Positions 31,037 through 43,700 are shown, counted from the first letter of the stretch. The stretch: 64,000 bases of DNA from Pinguiococcus pyrenoidosus (GCA_019677205.1 JAAMXY010000040.1:62001-126000), one strand, 5' to 3'. Translations and numbers: made by a program. Notes: generated by a model not told the origin, from the sequence alone.

Positions 31037-31769
31037 ATGCTGGCCATCCGCCAAAGCACGCGCCTGGTCCGGCGCGCGCGGCCCTTCGTGAGGACCTTCG
31101 CGGCCGTGCGCAAGTTCGCGCAGACACACGAGTGGATCGAGGTTTGTCTCTGTCCGGTCCCGCGCGGAAGTCGCGCCGCTCAGCCGCCGCTTCTGTCCAG
31201 GTGGACGGCGACATCGGCACCGTCGGGATCACCGACTTTGCGCAGAAAGAGCTGGGCGAAGTGGTGCTCGTGGAGCTGCCCACGGTGGGCGACTCCTTCG
31301 AGGCCAAGGCGTCTTTCGGGGATGTGGCGTCCGTCAAGGCCTCATCGGATGTCAATGCGCCGGTCCGCGGCACCATCATCGAGGTGAAGTGGTGCGCTGC
31401 AGTCAGGGTCAGAGCCCCGCTCACTTCAGAACATGGATAGGTGAACGAGAATCTGGTGTCTGACCCGGAGTTGGTGAACAAGTCGCCGGAGTCGGATGCA
31501 TGGTTCGTGCTTGGAATGGCCGAACGGCGATGGTTGTGCTGGTAAAGCTGCTGAGGATGCTCGGCTAATCGCCTGGTCGGTCGTTGCCTAGGTTCGTCAA
31601 GATGACCGTGGAGGACATGTCCGAATTTGAGTCGGGTAAAGGACGCGCCGTTGGCGGAAGGGGAATCAGCGGAACCGCGCGTCGCGACGTGTGCTTATCT
31701 TTTTCTTCCTTTTTCCTTGCAGGGGACCTGCTTGACGAAGCCCAGTACAAGGAGCTGATTTCTTCGTAG
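31037..31769 (+). CDS. GCSH: glycine cleavage system H protein, mitochondrial
   Basis: Five exons: 31037-31141, 31201-31383, 31441-31502, 31592-31635 and 31723-31769, all junctions in phase, about 146 aa. The H protein carries the aminomethyl group on lipoyl-lysine between the P, T and L proteins in glycine breakdown (photorespiration in algae). The N-terminus is Arg-rich and acid-free (MLAIRQSTRLVRRARPF), a mitochondrial pre-sequence. KFAQTHEWIE opens the domain. VGITDFAQKELGEVVLVELP follows, and the lipoylation site is in FGDVASVKASSDVNAPVRG, lysine of SVKA. The end is VNENLVSDPELVNKSPESDA, then W-FVKMTV and GDLLDEAQYKEL. It is the complete family length. Confidence 0.95.
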
Positions 31770-32159
31770 GGAGCGCGGGTGGGTGCCACTGCTCAGCCGA
31801 TACCGATTTCGCCCGGGAGCGTGCGCGAGATACGAGCATCGAAGGAACAGGATTGCTCAGAACCGGCATCAACGGCAGTCTCCTGGTTGTCTGCGCTGCA
31901 GGGGACGAGAGTCTCGCCGCGACGTGCAATGCTTCACACCATCCGCACAGTCGTGTCCAACGCGCGCTGGCAGGAGGACAAGATCCTTCATGGCGGACAG
32001 AAAAGCGGGCTAATCTAGAATGCACGCACCAACAGACCACCCCTCGACTCACACTCATGACACTGAATCACTGCGTCGCTCCGCAGGCTGCGAGAGGACG
32101 CGCTCATATCGCAACCGACGGTGAGCTTACTACGCTACGCACGCACGCTACATCAAGGG
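31770..32159. other. gap between convergent GCSH and E2 genes
   Basis: About 390 bp of shared 3' flank; no gene or notable repeat is seen. Confidence 0.5.
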
Positions 32160-35100
32160 TTACATGAGAATCTCATTTGAGCGATTCTCAATGTAGTCAG
32201 CAAGTTCCTGCAAAGCGAGCACAAAGGACAAAAAAAAACCCAACACAACAACAAAAGCATCCTTTAGCGATCCAGCACCGCACCCACGGCATCTGCGGAA
32301 AGTGCGCACCTTGAGGAACTCCGCTGCGTGAGCGCCATAGATGTGTCGATGATCGCACGTGATCGTAACTGAACATGAGGTGTCGGAACGTTTCCGTTAG
32401 CTGCGTTGGAACTTGCGGACGAAGGTTCTCTGCCGACCAACCTGTCATCTCCTTCTTCACGCCGAAGAAGCCATTCGCTTGCTGGTACACAATCGGCTTG
32501 CTGGAGCCAATGGCGAGGATGGAGCCCGTCCCCGGCGGGAGGATGGCGTCAAACTGGCTCACTCCGAACATCCCGAGGTTCGAAATGGTGAACGTTCCTG
32601 TGCTGTACTCCGCGGGAGACAGTCGCTTCTCCTTGGCCTGCAGCGGACCACGAGCGCGTAAGCATCCACAGAGCGAGGAGCGCCGGGCGACTTTGAACTC
32701 CTCCGCACCTTTCCTACGAGTTCCTTCCACTCCCTGCCAAGTGAGTACACGTCCAATGTGTTTGCCTTCCGCAGTGTCGGGGTGATTAGCCCGCCATCAA
32801 TCGCAACGGCCATGGCGATGTTGATATCTTCGTTGTATCTGAGGGTGCCAGAATGCCCAAGTGCCAAAGCGCCAAAGGGCCAAAGCGCCCGAGTGCCAAG
32901 CGTCCGTGGTTAGTGTCTGCAAGGGAAGCTTTCGCTGGCGGAAGCGTCCGGCTTACTTGATGGCTCCAGCTGGATCGAACGCAGCGTTAACGACCGGATG
33001 GTTCTCAAGAACGGTGGCCACGGCCTTGGCGAGCATCGCACTGACGGTCACGCCCTTCGAAAATGGCGCAGATGGTCAGCGAATGATCTCTAAGGCAAAG
33101 GCAACACGCAAGACGGAACACGCAAGACGGAACACGCAAGACGCAACATCATACGTTGCGTACCTTGGGCTTCAGCTGTTTGTACAGCTCGTCAAAGGCA
33201 TCCGTGCAGATGGTGCGAGACACGCGGAAGACGGGCACTTCGAGCGTCGCCACCATGTTCTTGACGACCGCTTTCTGCATGCCATCCAGAGGGACCGATC
33301 CCGCAGCAGGCGCGGCTTTCGGCTCCGCGGCCTTTGCCGCAGGCGCTGCCTTGCTCTTCTCCGGGGCCGCCGGCTTCGCGGCCGCAACCGGCTTCTCGCC
33401 CGCCGCGATCAGCACGTCGTCTGGCAGGATACGACCGAACGGTCCGCTTCCTTGGATAGACTCGAGAGGGATGTTCTTCTTCTTCGCAAGAGCCTTCGCG
33501 GTTGGCGTGGCCATGACGAGCCCGCTGGGGGACTTGTTCGGAGTCTGAATCGTGCCTATGCGAGCCATTCAAATCACGAGTCAAGGGTGAGCGAATCTGA
33601 ATCGCTTTCCCGAAGGGCCACGAGTCAAAGGGTGGTGCAGAGCATGTAGAAGCCGTACCAGCAGGTGCATTCGCCACGTCCGCGGCCACAACGCGTCCAC
33701 CAGGACCGCTTCCAGCAACGGTGGACAGGTCCACGCCCTGTGCGAAAGATGGAAGGATCCGTGAGCCGGAGCATTCACACCGGGCCTTGCTTCGTCTTTG
33801 CCACCTTGGCTGCGGCTTCCTGCTTGGCGAATCCAGACGCGACCACCCTTCCTCCGGCAGACGGAGCCGAAGCTCCATTTGGGGTGATTGCCGCCGCGGC
33901 TGCAGGGAGGCAGGCGAGATGTGAGTCGCGCTCGTGCCGCGCGGTGCCAGTGCTGCCGATGAAGTCTTACCGGGTGCAGCAGCGGCCGGCGCCGGGGCCG
34001 CAGCGGCGCCCGCTTGCGCTTGCCCGCCCGAGCTGACCCAGTCTTGAATCTTGCCAATGTCCGACTCGCTGGCCACAACGATGCCGACCGGAGCGCCGAC
34101 GGGAGCGGCGTCTCCTTCTTGCACGAGAATCGCGGCCAGGTAGCCGGCTTCGAAAGCTTCGACGTCCATGTCAGCCTTGTCCGACTCGACGACCATCAAC
34201 GTTTCTCCGACATCAATCGCGTCGCCTACGCTCTTGGACCACTCGACGATCTTGCCTTCCGTCATGGTGCTGCTGAGCGCCGGCATGAAGACCTCGGCGC
34301 TTGGCACGTCGGGCTTCCCCGCTGCCGCCGGGGCAGGCGCGGCCGCGCCAGGAGCGGGCGCTGCGGCGGCAGCTACAGGGGCGGCGGGCGCAGAGGTCTG
34401 CCCCACCATGTCCGGGCTGGGAACAAGGATGGCCACCGGCGCTCCCACGGGAGCGGCCTCCCCTTCCTGCGTTTGGACCGCGGGAAAGACCATGATTGAG
34501 CGCGGCGTTTCTTTTGGCTGCGGAGTAGGAAACCACGAGAAGATCAAGGGCTGCGTATGTAGAGACCACCGACCTGAACGAGGATGGCGGAGACGTATCC
34601 TTCGTCGTAGGCCTCGACGTCCATGTCCGCCTTGTCGGACTCGACGACCATGACAATCTCGCCGGGAGACACCTTGTCGCCGACGCTCTTGGACCATTCC
34701 ACGATCTTTCCCTCGGTCATGGTGCTGCTGAGAGCCGGCATGGTGATCTCCGACCCGCCCGCCGGTGCAGCAGGAGCTGCGGGAGCTGCGGGGGCAGCAG
34801 GGGCAGCGGGGGCTGCGGGGGCTGGCGCGGAAGCGGCGGCTCCGTTCGGAGCGCCGCCCGCTTGCACGGAGCTGATCTCCTCCTCCGTCTCCGCAATCAG
34901 CGCCACCGTGGCGCCCACGGAGGCCGTCTCACCTGGAAAGATCAGCTCGTCAGCAGCCGTCTGCGCAAGTGCATCAGCTGGACCGTACCATCGTCAACCA
35001 CAATCTGGGCCAGGAAGCCAGCCTCGAAGGCCTCCACGTCCATGTCAGCCTTGTCCGACTCCACCACCATCAGAGTCTCTCCGACGTCCACGCGGTCGCC

Positions 35101-35254
35101 AATGCTCTTGGTCCACTCCACGATCTTGCCTGTACGATAGGCAGGGTGAGCGGCCCAAGCAGTTGACGTTGGTATCCGGTCCGCTTCTTTTGGGCCTTCT
35201 ACCTTCGGTCATGGTGCTGCTGAGCGCGGGCATTGTCACCTCGTACACGGCCAT
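32160..35254 (-). CDS. dihydrolipoamide acetyltransferase (E2) of pyruvate dehydrogenase, plastid type
   Basis: Multi-exon, minus strand. E2 is the core that transfers acetyl groups to CoA. Three lipoyl domains each carry the modified lysine in VVESDKADMDVEA (about 35060, 34640 and 34180). They are linked by Ala/Pro-rich spacers. Two peripheral-subunit-binding domains follow: one around 33700-33860 (GVDLSTVAGSGPGGRVVAADV, interrupted by an intron) and one around 33420-33540 (MATPTAKALAKKKNIPLESI). The catalytic domain ends CDHRHIYGAHAAEFLK + ELADYIENR. HRxIYGA, rather than HRVVDGA, is typical of plastid E2. MAVYEVTMPALSS starts at 35254. The frame is open further to an ATG at 35503, so a pre-sequence may lie upstream. 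Short introns contain repeats. Confidence 0.85.
33097..33148. repeat. 14-bp tandem repeat in an E2 intron
   Basis: Three imperfect copies of acacgcaagacgga lie just downstream (minus sense) of the exon ending in LYKQLKPK. A second repetitive intron patch (gtgccaaagcgcc-like) lies near 32855-32905. Confidence 0.85.
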
Positions 35255-35930
35255 CTTCAGGGGCGTCCGTGAGGCGCGAGAGGCGCCCAATGGGCGCCAG
35301 CGGCCAAAGTTCGGTATGTATCCTATGGCTAGGCAGTGAGGATCTTGCAGGATCTTGCCACCTGGGCTGCACCCCACGCACCATGGGCCACTGCCAGCAG
35401 CAAGAAAGTAGGCAAGGTCTTCCACATCGTGCCTCGTGAAGTTGGAGTCCGCCGGCGCCTTGGCACTCTCCGTGGCGTCAAAGGCGGCGAGAGAGTACGT
35501 CATCCTGGATCGCACATTTTAAAACGTGGTGCCTTTGCACGCGAGCCAATGGATGAGGATTCTAGCCCGCATTGTCGCCGGATTCAGCCAATGGCGTAGA
35601 TGAGATCGCGTGACTTTGCAGGAGAGGAACCAATCGTGGGTTTTAGAAACTTTGAAAAGATGGAGTGTCCGTCTGTCCCGTATCTTCCGGTTTTCCCGCC
35701 TTCTGCGCTTGAAAAGTCCCGAGAGACTTGGCCTCCTCTCGTGCGCTCCACCACCGACTTGCGCGAGTATCCTTGCGCCGCTTTCCGCGCTTCAAGCCTG
35801 AACTGAGGCAAAGATTATTCAAGCTACCGGGGAGCCCGATCCGTGCGCCGCGCTCCGGCCGTGGTGGAGTTCGGCCGCGACGGCGGCCCTGTCGCCCATC
35901 CTCGCGCTGCGGAAGCCCGCTCGGTTGACC
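35255..35930. promoter_or_regulatory. divergent region between E2 and WRAP73 genes
   Basis: The E2-proximal part is in frame with the E2 start up to ATG 35503 and could encode its pre-sequence. The remainder shows no supported gene and probably holds both promoters. Confidence 0.35.
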
Positions 35931-37447
35931 ATGATTGCCGAGGAGGGCTCGTCGCTTGTGCTGGGCACCCTGACCCGGAGCTTCAAGTGCAGTGGTGGCC
36001 TGTGTCGCCTCAGTCCAAGCGGAGATCTGGTCGCGAGCGTGGTGGGCCATCGCCTTTGCGTGCGAAACCTGGCGTCCCTCGAAATCTTGTGCCTGTGGAC
36101 CATCACGGACCACGCCGACAAGCTGGAATGGTCGGCGGACTCGGAGAAGCTGCTCGTGGCGTCACGAAAGCATGGCGTCGTAGAAGCCTACATGGTAGAG
36201 TCGCAGACGGAGGGGGAGACGCGCCACAACATGCCCATGTGCTCTCTGAAGAATCCTAAAATCTTGCTGTCGCTGCGAAGGTGAAGGACGAAGCGTGGCG
36301 ATGTAAGATCAGCGAAGGCATCGCAGGGATAGCGCGGGCGGCCTGGGCCCCGGATGGCCTTCACGTCGTGACCGTCAGCGACTTCGGCATTCAGCTGAGC
36401 GTGTGGGCTCTGAACGACCAAACTGTGGCCGTCATCGATCGCCCCAAACAGCTTCACGGGACGGAGCGGTGCTACAGCTGGAGCAACGACGGCAACTTCC
36501 TGGCCCTGTTGGTCCGGGAGAACGGCCACGACTGGGTCAAGATCGTGGCGAAAGAGACCTGGGACGTCGTGAGCGACTTCCAGGCGGCGAGTCGCGACGC
36601 GGTCAGCATTCAATTCACGCACGATGACGCGAGCGTCATGCTAGTTGAGGACCCGGTGCAGTACGAGGTCTTCATGTATTCCCCCATGGGAGAGCTGCAG
36701 CACAGATACCGTGCGTATGAGAACGCCCTTGGGATCTCATGCCACCGACTGAGACCGGGACCAGACAACGGCCAAGCCGCGGCTGCTGGTATGCTTGCGC
36801 TGGGGAGCTTTGACAACTGCGTGCGATTCCTCAACCTGCTGACTTTGACGGCATCATCGGGCCATGCCCTGACGCACCCGAGGAAGGTGCCGCTCGGCAA
36901 GCTGGATGAGCACCTCACCCTGTATGTAGAGCAGGAGAATGGGCAGTTCGTGGAGACTACCGACGCCAAGGCGCCCTGGCCCGTGCACGCGCAGCGTCCT
37001 TCGAGATCGAATCACGAGACTATCCCTATCGAGGGCGTCGCTTCATGCGAGTGGTCCCCCTGTGGTCGCTACCTCGCTGCCTTGAGCAGCCTGCACCCGA
37101 CGCGCGTCTTCGTGATAGACACCCAGGGCCTGGGGCTCAAGTCCATCGTCACTTTCCGGCAGAAGGTGCACCAGATTGCGTGGCACCCGACGCAGTCGTG
37201 GCTGCTGCTCAATGCGGGGCGGATCTGTCTCTTGCAGATACTGCTGACTGGTACGGAAGAGGTGTTCCGCACGATCCCGTGGATTGACGAGGCGACCGCG
37301 GGGGAGCTGTTCCAGGTTCAGTGGAGGAAAGGCGCCGACGGGATCCTCATCACCAGCGCACGAAAGTGGGTCTTTGCGGATCTAGACTTCTCTTTCGACA
37401 ACTCAGCGGATGACAGCGTGCTCAGTGGAATAGAAATCGCCGGGTAG
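35931..37447 (+). CDS. WRAP73: WD-repeat protein WRAP73 (WDR8)
   Basis: Two exons, 35931-36194 and 36281-37447, are split by an 86-nt GT-AG intron; about 476 aa, near the usual 460. WRAP73 is a centriolar/spindle-pole WD40 protein that works with SSX2IP-type partners in microtubule anchoring and ciliogenesis. Diagnostic segments: FKCSGGLCRLSPSGDLVAS, RLCVRNLASLEILCLW, KLEWSADSEKLLVAS, then across the intron AYM-VKDEAWRCKI, AAWAPDGLHVVTVSDF, SLGFD-equivalent LALGSFDNCVRFLNL, CEWSPCGRYLAALSS and HQIAWHPTQSWLLLN. Seven-blade propeller repeats run the full length. ATG 35931 gives the conserved start. Confidence 0.88.
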
Positions 37448-37615
37448 ATCGGCAAGGGTTTTGGTCTAGCTTGGAGAACGTCTGATGAACCCGTCTACGC
37501 TTGCTTTTTCTGCGAATCTCTGCGCCGGGCGCATCATTCCATGGCATCCCTTATGGTGCGCGCCTCAGGTGAGCCGCATCTCAGGCCGGCCGCATCTCTG
37601 ACGCCCCAAACGAGA

Positions 37616-39301
37616 TCATTGCGGAGGAGGGGGCGGCGGAGGGAGGGCCTTGAGCTTCTTCATGTCCATGGACATGCTCGCTTTGGATTCGCCGGAAATC
37701 GTCTCGAGCGACACCGGACCCCTGTCCCAGCCCCTGCCCCCGCCGTGGTGGCACGCTGTGTTCACCCTCTTGGCGCTGCAGGTCCGATATCCGTCATGCA
37801 TGGGCCTTCCCTTCCAGATCTGGTAGATCATTGCCGAGAAGGAGCTCCCGCGGATCGTTCCGGTCGTGCCCCGATACTCGACGGCATAGGACGCGATGAA
37901 TATGTCGCACACCGCGTTCGTCACCTGGTGAGGGAAGCACCGAGATCAGACCGCCGGGACATGGGCAAGCCTTCCGGAGGCCCGAGCATACCGGCGTGAC
38001 TCGGACTTTCGTATCCGACTGATCCGAGATGTCGCCGAAGACCAGCAGTCGATCGCCGTATTTCTGCTTAAACTCCTCCCGGGTCTTCTTGTTGTCCGTC
38101 GCAAGGAACACTTTGATTTCTCCGAGAGCCCTGTGCACATGGCGCCGGGAGGCATGGGAAGGTCAGCAGGGTGGGATGGAGCCAAAGCGAAAGGCCCGCC
38201 ACCGACTTACCGAGCATCCTCGCCGGCCCGCGCGCGCACCTGGCGTGCTTCTGCTGTCCGCTCTTCAATCCACTCGAAGAATTCTTCGTTGGTGGTAACC
38301 TTGTTTCCTCCCATCTGATCCGTGCGACGAGCATGCACGGCTACGGCGTTCACGGCCACGTTGTTCTGGAGGACATATTGTTGGATGTGCCTCCGGAGCG
38401 CTGCACAAGGCCGCAGCAGCGAGTAAAGCCTCTTGGATATCGTGTTGGCGCTCAGGCCCGGCGGCGTGTGATACTCGTGGGTTCTCGGGTCTCGCTTCCA
38501 TCCCGCTGGCAGCCGATGCCGTCGATCCGAGCGAAGCCACTGCTCGATGATCTGCCAGACGCCGAGGAGGGGGTACCACTGCTTTAGCTCCTGGTCCTGG
38601 GAGGCAACGAACACTCGCTTTCTTCCACATTGGGATCCTACCTTGAAGAGCCCGCCTCGCTTCGCTCTATTCGCCACTCCTTCTGGGATGACGGAGATGC
38701 CCTCGATGTCCTCAAAGAGGTCGTTCCAGTGCGCATTGCAGAAGGCGTCTGGGACCCACACCACGATCAACGGCACCTTGTGCAGGGCATTCGCGTGAGC
38801 CCACACTACCCAGGGGAGCGCTTCTCAGAAGCTCCGGAGGAAGTAGGCACCTGTGCAACTTCGGTGCAGTAGAAGTACGCTCCGAGGATCTGCCGAATGC
38901 GATTGCCCATGCCCGCCACGACGCGGATGGTGATGGGCTTGCTGGCCTGCGTTGCATTGCGTGCTCGTCAGGCTCAACGGAACCCGAAGCCCGTCGAGGC
39001 CAATGCGAGAGATACGCACCCCAATTGCTTCCGGCTCAGTGGGACTGAGCTGCTGCTGCGCAGTCATGATTCTCTTGACGGCAGAGCCGTTGTACTCGCG
39101 ACCCAGCCGCGCCAGGTAGAGTTTTCTCCTGTCTTGCGCACCGTCGTCTTCGGTGAAGTTGTTGGGATTCGGGCGCTGGCGCCACTCCGACGCCGCAAAG
39201 ACGTCGTTCTCATCGTCGACTGCAAGTTGGGCTGCGACGCGGCCCACAGCGCAGCGGCTGAAAAGCAAGAGAAGCCAGACGAGCTTCTCGCCGCCGCTCA
39301 T
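37616..39301 (-). CDS. secretory NodZ/fucosyltransferase-like glycosyltransferase
   Basis: Several exons on the minus strand from ATG 39301 to TGA 37616. An N-terminal signal (KLVWLLLLFSRCAVGRVAA) directs it to the secretory pathway. Then follow RVVAGMGNRIRQILGAYFYC (the GxGNR-type loop of GT-B fucosyltransferase-like proteins), VPLIVVWVPDAFCNAHW, and AVHARRTDQMGGN, like the HxRRTD nucleotide-binding motif. VFLATDNKKTREEFKQKYG and AVCDIFIASYAVEYRGTTG-SSFSAMI, the usual SSFS motif near the acceptor/donor site, complete the fold. It ends in KLKALPPPPPPPQ. The fold matches NodZ/FUT8/OFUT-related enzymes; donor and acceptor are unknown. Exact splice sites in the 37.9-38.2 kb region are approximate. 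Confidence 0.65.
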
Positions 39302-39756
39302 GGTGCACGAAAACGCGGAAGAGAGCAGCGAAGCCTATCTGCAGCCAACTCTGCTTTTGGGGCGCCAGAAGCGGGCGCTCACTGCCTGAGAGCGCTGGAC
39401 ACGAACATCCAACCACGTTGACGGAAAGGCTAGGGACTTCAGAGCAAAGCAATCGCAGCGCTGATCCACTTCGCCTCCTTTCGGCGCAGGCGCGTTAATC
39501 CTCCTTTTTTTCTTGGGGTTTTTCTTTTTCCGGAGCGAAATCAGAAATGCCAAAAATCCAGCCTTTGACGGGAGTACACACACGAGCAGTACCTTGGGAC
39601 GGTTACGGTAGAGTACAGGGGTACCCCTTGGCGCAAGGATGCGATGGCGGCGATGCAGTCGAAGGTGGCCGCCGCAGTCAAAAGGGGATTCATGGGTACA
39701 CGTGCGCACAGATGTTCTGCGCGTCTATCGGCACGGTTTACCGAGTCAACTCAAGC

Positions 39757-39782
39757 GAAGAGAAGAGAAGAGAAGAGAAGAG
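39757..39782. repeat. aagag pentanucleotide microsatellite
   Basis: Five perfect agaag units in the intergenic region. Confidence 0.9.
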
Positions 39783-39979
39783 CTCAATTCTTCGAAGTAG
39801 CTAGCTAAAGAAGAAGGCAGGCAGCAAAGGCGTCCGGCTGAGCGAAGGCTCGCTCAGGCTCGCCAAGCAAAGCGAGCGGAAGCTGGGCGGCTGCCTGCTG
39901 TCCTGCCTGGAGCCGAAAAGTAAGCCACGGCCGTCCCTTCCCTCGGAGTCGCTCGGTCGCATTCGTTGATGAGTGCGAT

Positions 39980-40030
39980 GCATAGCTAGCTAGCTAGTAG
40001 CTAGGCAGGCAGCTAGGCAGTCTAGCGAGC
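39980..40030. repeat. ctag-rich palindromic cluster
   Basis: Repeated tagctagctagctagtagctaggcaggc motif pieces (self-complementary agct/ctag steps) can fold into hairpins. The function is unknown. Confidence 0.6.
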
Positions 40031-40759
40031 GAGCGAGGCAGCGCGCCTGTGGGTGAGGGTCTGAGTGACGACTCGAATCTAACCGGTCCTTGCAAGCCAG
40101 ATGAGCGGTGCGGGGCGAGACACGGACTCTGTGTGAGCCTCGTGTAGGCCAGCTGGGGCCTGGAACCGGAGTGGTCGGCGGCGAACTGCCCGACGCGCGG
40201 ATAGCGGGGGATCACGAGGCCTCCGTTCGCTGACAACGTCCGCTTTCCGTGAAGTCCCTATTTTTGAGTTTGTGCTGCTGTGGGCTGGGCGTACAACTTC
40301 AGGTGTCAATATGAAAATTTCAAATCCAATCATTGGCAAATCCTGGCTCATCCGTCACAAAAGTTGCATTTGATATTCAATGGATGGCTGCGAAAGGGCG
40401 AACTTCAAGCGAAATCTTGACGCCGCCGTACTCCTTGCATGATTTGTGGACAAAGGGCCCAGCCAGTCCCATGTCTTGATGACGTCACGCTTGCACAACG
40501 CTACCCCTTTGTCCATACGATGGACGTTGGCATTCTTTGAATTCTTGGTTGAAATTGCTCATATCCTCCGTCCATTTTTTAATGCAGCAGTTCATCCCTT
40601 ATCTCAGCTGTGCCACGGCCCAGCAGTCCGAAGTCCGATCGATGGCAGGTCCTGGTTGGCGAAGTGTGCGACAGACGCCCCTCTCTCGCGCAAGCCGGCG
40701 GCGCAGAGTGGAAGTGGGCGTGCTAGAGTGGTGGGCGAGAGTTCGTTGCGCGCGCAGCC

Positions 40760-43700
40760 ATGGCGTCCGAGGAGGAGGAGGCGGCGGCCGCGGTGGCGAG
40801 CTTGCGGCCCGAGGAAGAGACGCAGACGAACGCCGCGTCGCCGGACTCGCTCGTGGTGCGCCTCCGCGGACTGCCCTACAGCACCAATCCGCAGGGGGTG
40901 CGGGACTTTTTTGACGGGCTCAAGGTGCGACGCGACGCCACACGCGCCGCTTCTGCGCAGGCCCGGACGTCCACCCTCTCTTCGAACGCCGGAGCGCGCG
41001 CAAGGCGTGCAGCCGAACACCGGCTGCTCCCGCTCCACCGCGGCTGGCTAACCTCTCGCGAACCCGCAGATTGCCGAGGACGGCGTGTGGCTGCTGGGCA
41101 ACGGCGCGGGAGAGGCCTTCGTGCGCTTCGAGCCGGGCGTGAGCGAGGCGGACGCCAAGGCCTTCGATCGCAAGTACATAGGGGAGCGCTACATCGAGGT
41201 GATGATCTCCACGAGCTCGGAGAGGCTGTCTCGGAGAGAGCTGTTCAAGGGCGACGGCCGAGGCAACGAAGAGGGCGACGCGGACGACATGCCCAACTAC
41301 CTCGGCGTGGTCCGCATGCGCGGCTTGCCGTGGACGTCGACGGAGGCGGACGTGCGCAGCTTCTTCGACGGATGCTCGGGGCTTAGAGCAGGAGAGAAAG
41401 GCGTCTTTATTTGCCGTCATCCGGATGGACGTAGCAAGGGGATGGCCTACGCGGTCTTCGACTCGGAGCAAGAAGCCGCGGCAGCCGTATCGTCCAAGGA
41501 CCGCCAGCAAATGGGAGGGCGATACATCGAGCTGTTCCAGGTTCGTGCCATGCCCTTGCCTTGCCTTGCCTTGCCTTGCCTTGCCTTGCCTTGTCTTGCC
41601 TTGTCTTGCCTTGTCTTGCCTTGTCTTGCCTTGCCTTGTCTTGCCTTGCCTTGTCTTGCCTTGCCTTGCCTTGCCTTGCCTTGCCTTGCCTTGCCTTGCC
41701 TTGCCTTGCCTTGCCTTGCCTTGCCTTGCCATCCTGCCCAATTTGTGCCGCTCATTGGTTGCGTGACGTTCAGGCGACAAAGGGAGAGCTTAATAGTCAG
41801 CGAAATGATGCCACACGGGGCCCGAGCCGTCCGCGTGTCCCACCGCAGCTAGAGAACGAGGGCATCCTGAAGATCAAGGGCCTTCGATGGGCGGCGACTC
41901 CAGCGCAGATCCGCGAGTTCTTCAATGGCCACGAGAGCGCCGAGCTCGAGGGCAAGGAGTGCCTAGATGTAGTTCCCGTAGTACACCCGGATGGCAGAAG
42001 CTCGGGAGAGGCGTTTGCCATCTTCGACTCGCCAACCACCGCCGCCAAGATGCGAGATAAACTGAATGGAAAAGAGCTGGATGGACGATGGCTAAATCTG
42101 ATCCTAACGAACCGCCAGGTACGCCCCAGTTTGAGCAGCAGTCGCAGGATCAGCACGCAGGCAAGCGGGGCTCACGCTCCGTCTACAATCCACAGGAGAT
42201 GGTGCACACTGTAGAGTACTTCGGCACCTCGGCGTCCCAGCCCTTTGGAGGAGTGCATGCAGGGTACGGCGGGGCCTACAACGTCTTTCCAGGCAGATCT
42301 GGTGGCGAGATGAGCGCCCTGAGAATGCGCGGCATCCCGTGGACGACCTCGGTGCAGGACGTCCAAGTGTTCTTCCAGGGCTACAGGTTGCTGCCGATGC
42401 CGCACGGAGTCCTTCTGGTGTCGAACGCGTCGGGCAGGTCCGCGGGGGAGGCCTATGCGGCGTTCGAGTCGGAAGAGGAGGCTTCTCGCGCGCAGCAGGC
42501 CATGGACAGACAGAAGATGGGCACGCGATACGTCGAACTCTTCAGATGCTCAAGGGCGGAGATGAACCAGGTGCGTCTGGAAAGTCTTCTGCATCGCCGC
42601 ACAAGGTTCCGCCTCACGCTTGCTGTCTTCGCAACAGATTGCAGAAGCTGGAGGGGTGAAGCCCTTGGGCGCAGGAGGTGTCGCGATGGCTCAGAGGGGC
42701 CCGGCGGGACCGCGGCTAGCGGGATCCGTCCCCTACCCGACAGGAGCTCCAGGAGGGTAAGCTTTGCAAGCGCCTTCGGCGCCGTTGGGCATTGCTTGCG
42801 TCCAGGGATGGCCTTGTAACGTCTCGAGACTCCAGGTATGCCTACGGAGTGCCATATTCACATGGCACTGGTGGTATGCCGCTCGCTGGAAATGCGGCAG
42901 CTGGCATGGGAGCGGGGATGGGAGGCGCTTTCTCCGGGCACGCCGCCTACGAGAACGCGCCCGGCTTCGATGGACGCGCCGCGCCGGGGCCAGGTGCGCA
43001 ACGAAATGCATGCCTAGGACTGGGACGCGGACTCGCCGCCTCTGACGGGTGGCTCGCTCCGAATAGCAGGCAGATCGCCCGTGACTTGCTGCAAGCTCCG
43101 CGGCCTGCCCTTCTCGGCCACCCACCAAGATATCTTTAACTTCTTCTCTGGGCTACAAGTGATCGGCACGCTGCTCGTCCGCGACTCGGCTGGTCGGCCG
43201 ACGGGGGAAGCTTTCTGCGAGTTCAATTCCCCGTATGAGGTCACTCTGGCCGGGATGAGGCATCGCGCTCACATGGGCTCGAGATACGTCGAGGTCTTCC
43301 CCTGCACCAAGGAGGAGGTCTTGAGCTACTACAACCGGGCAAGCGGCGACGGTGGCGGAGCAGCCGCTCCGGCGCCGCACGTGAACCAATCGCCGCAGAC
43401 AGCGACGGGAGCCAGTGGAAATCCGAACGGCGCGTTGCCAAGTGCGTACATGGCGTATCCAGCGGCCCCGACGGGTTACGGCGCGGCGATCAAGTACGGA
43501 CCAGGTCCGAGCGGGCAGAACATGCCCGGCGTCGCTCCTTCCCCCGGGCAGATGTACACAGATCCATATGCGGCCACTTCCAGCGGACCCGTGCAGGTAT
43601 CACCGGCGCTGCCGCGCTGCTCCTTGCCAAACTAGACCAGGCCTCACACGCCGTTGCTTGTCGCGCAGGGAGGCACGGGCGGCTACGCTTTTTACGGCGG

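Larger units (their letters stand above)
39302..40759. other. long intergenic region between divergent genes
   Basis: About 1.45 kb without a supported gene. It contains an aagag pentamer array (39757-39782), a ctag-rich palindromic cluster (39985-40030), and an AT-rich segment near 40300-40590 that probably includes the promoter of the RRM gene. Confidence 0.5.

Noticed and set aside
41425-42214. Long Cys/Leu/Pro repeat frames over the ccttg array
   Set aside because: A five-base repeat opens several frames; it lies between in-phase splice sites of the qRRM gene.
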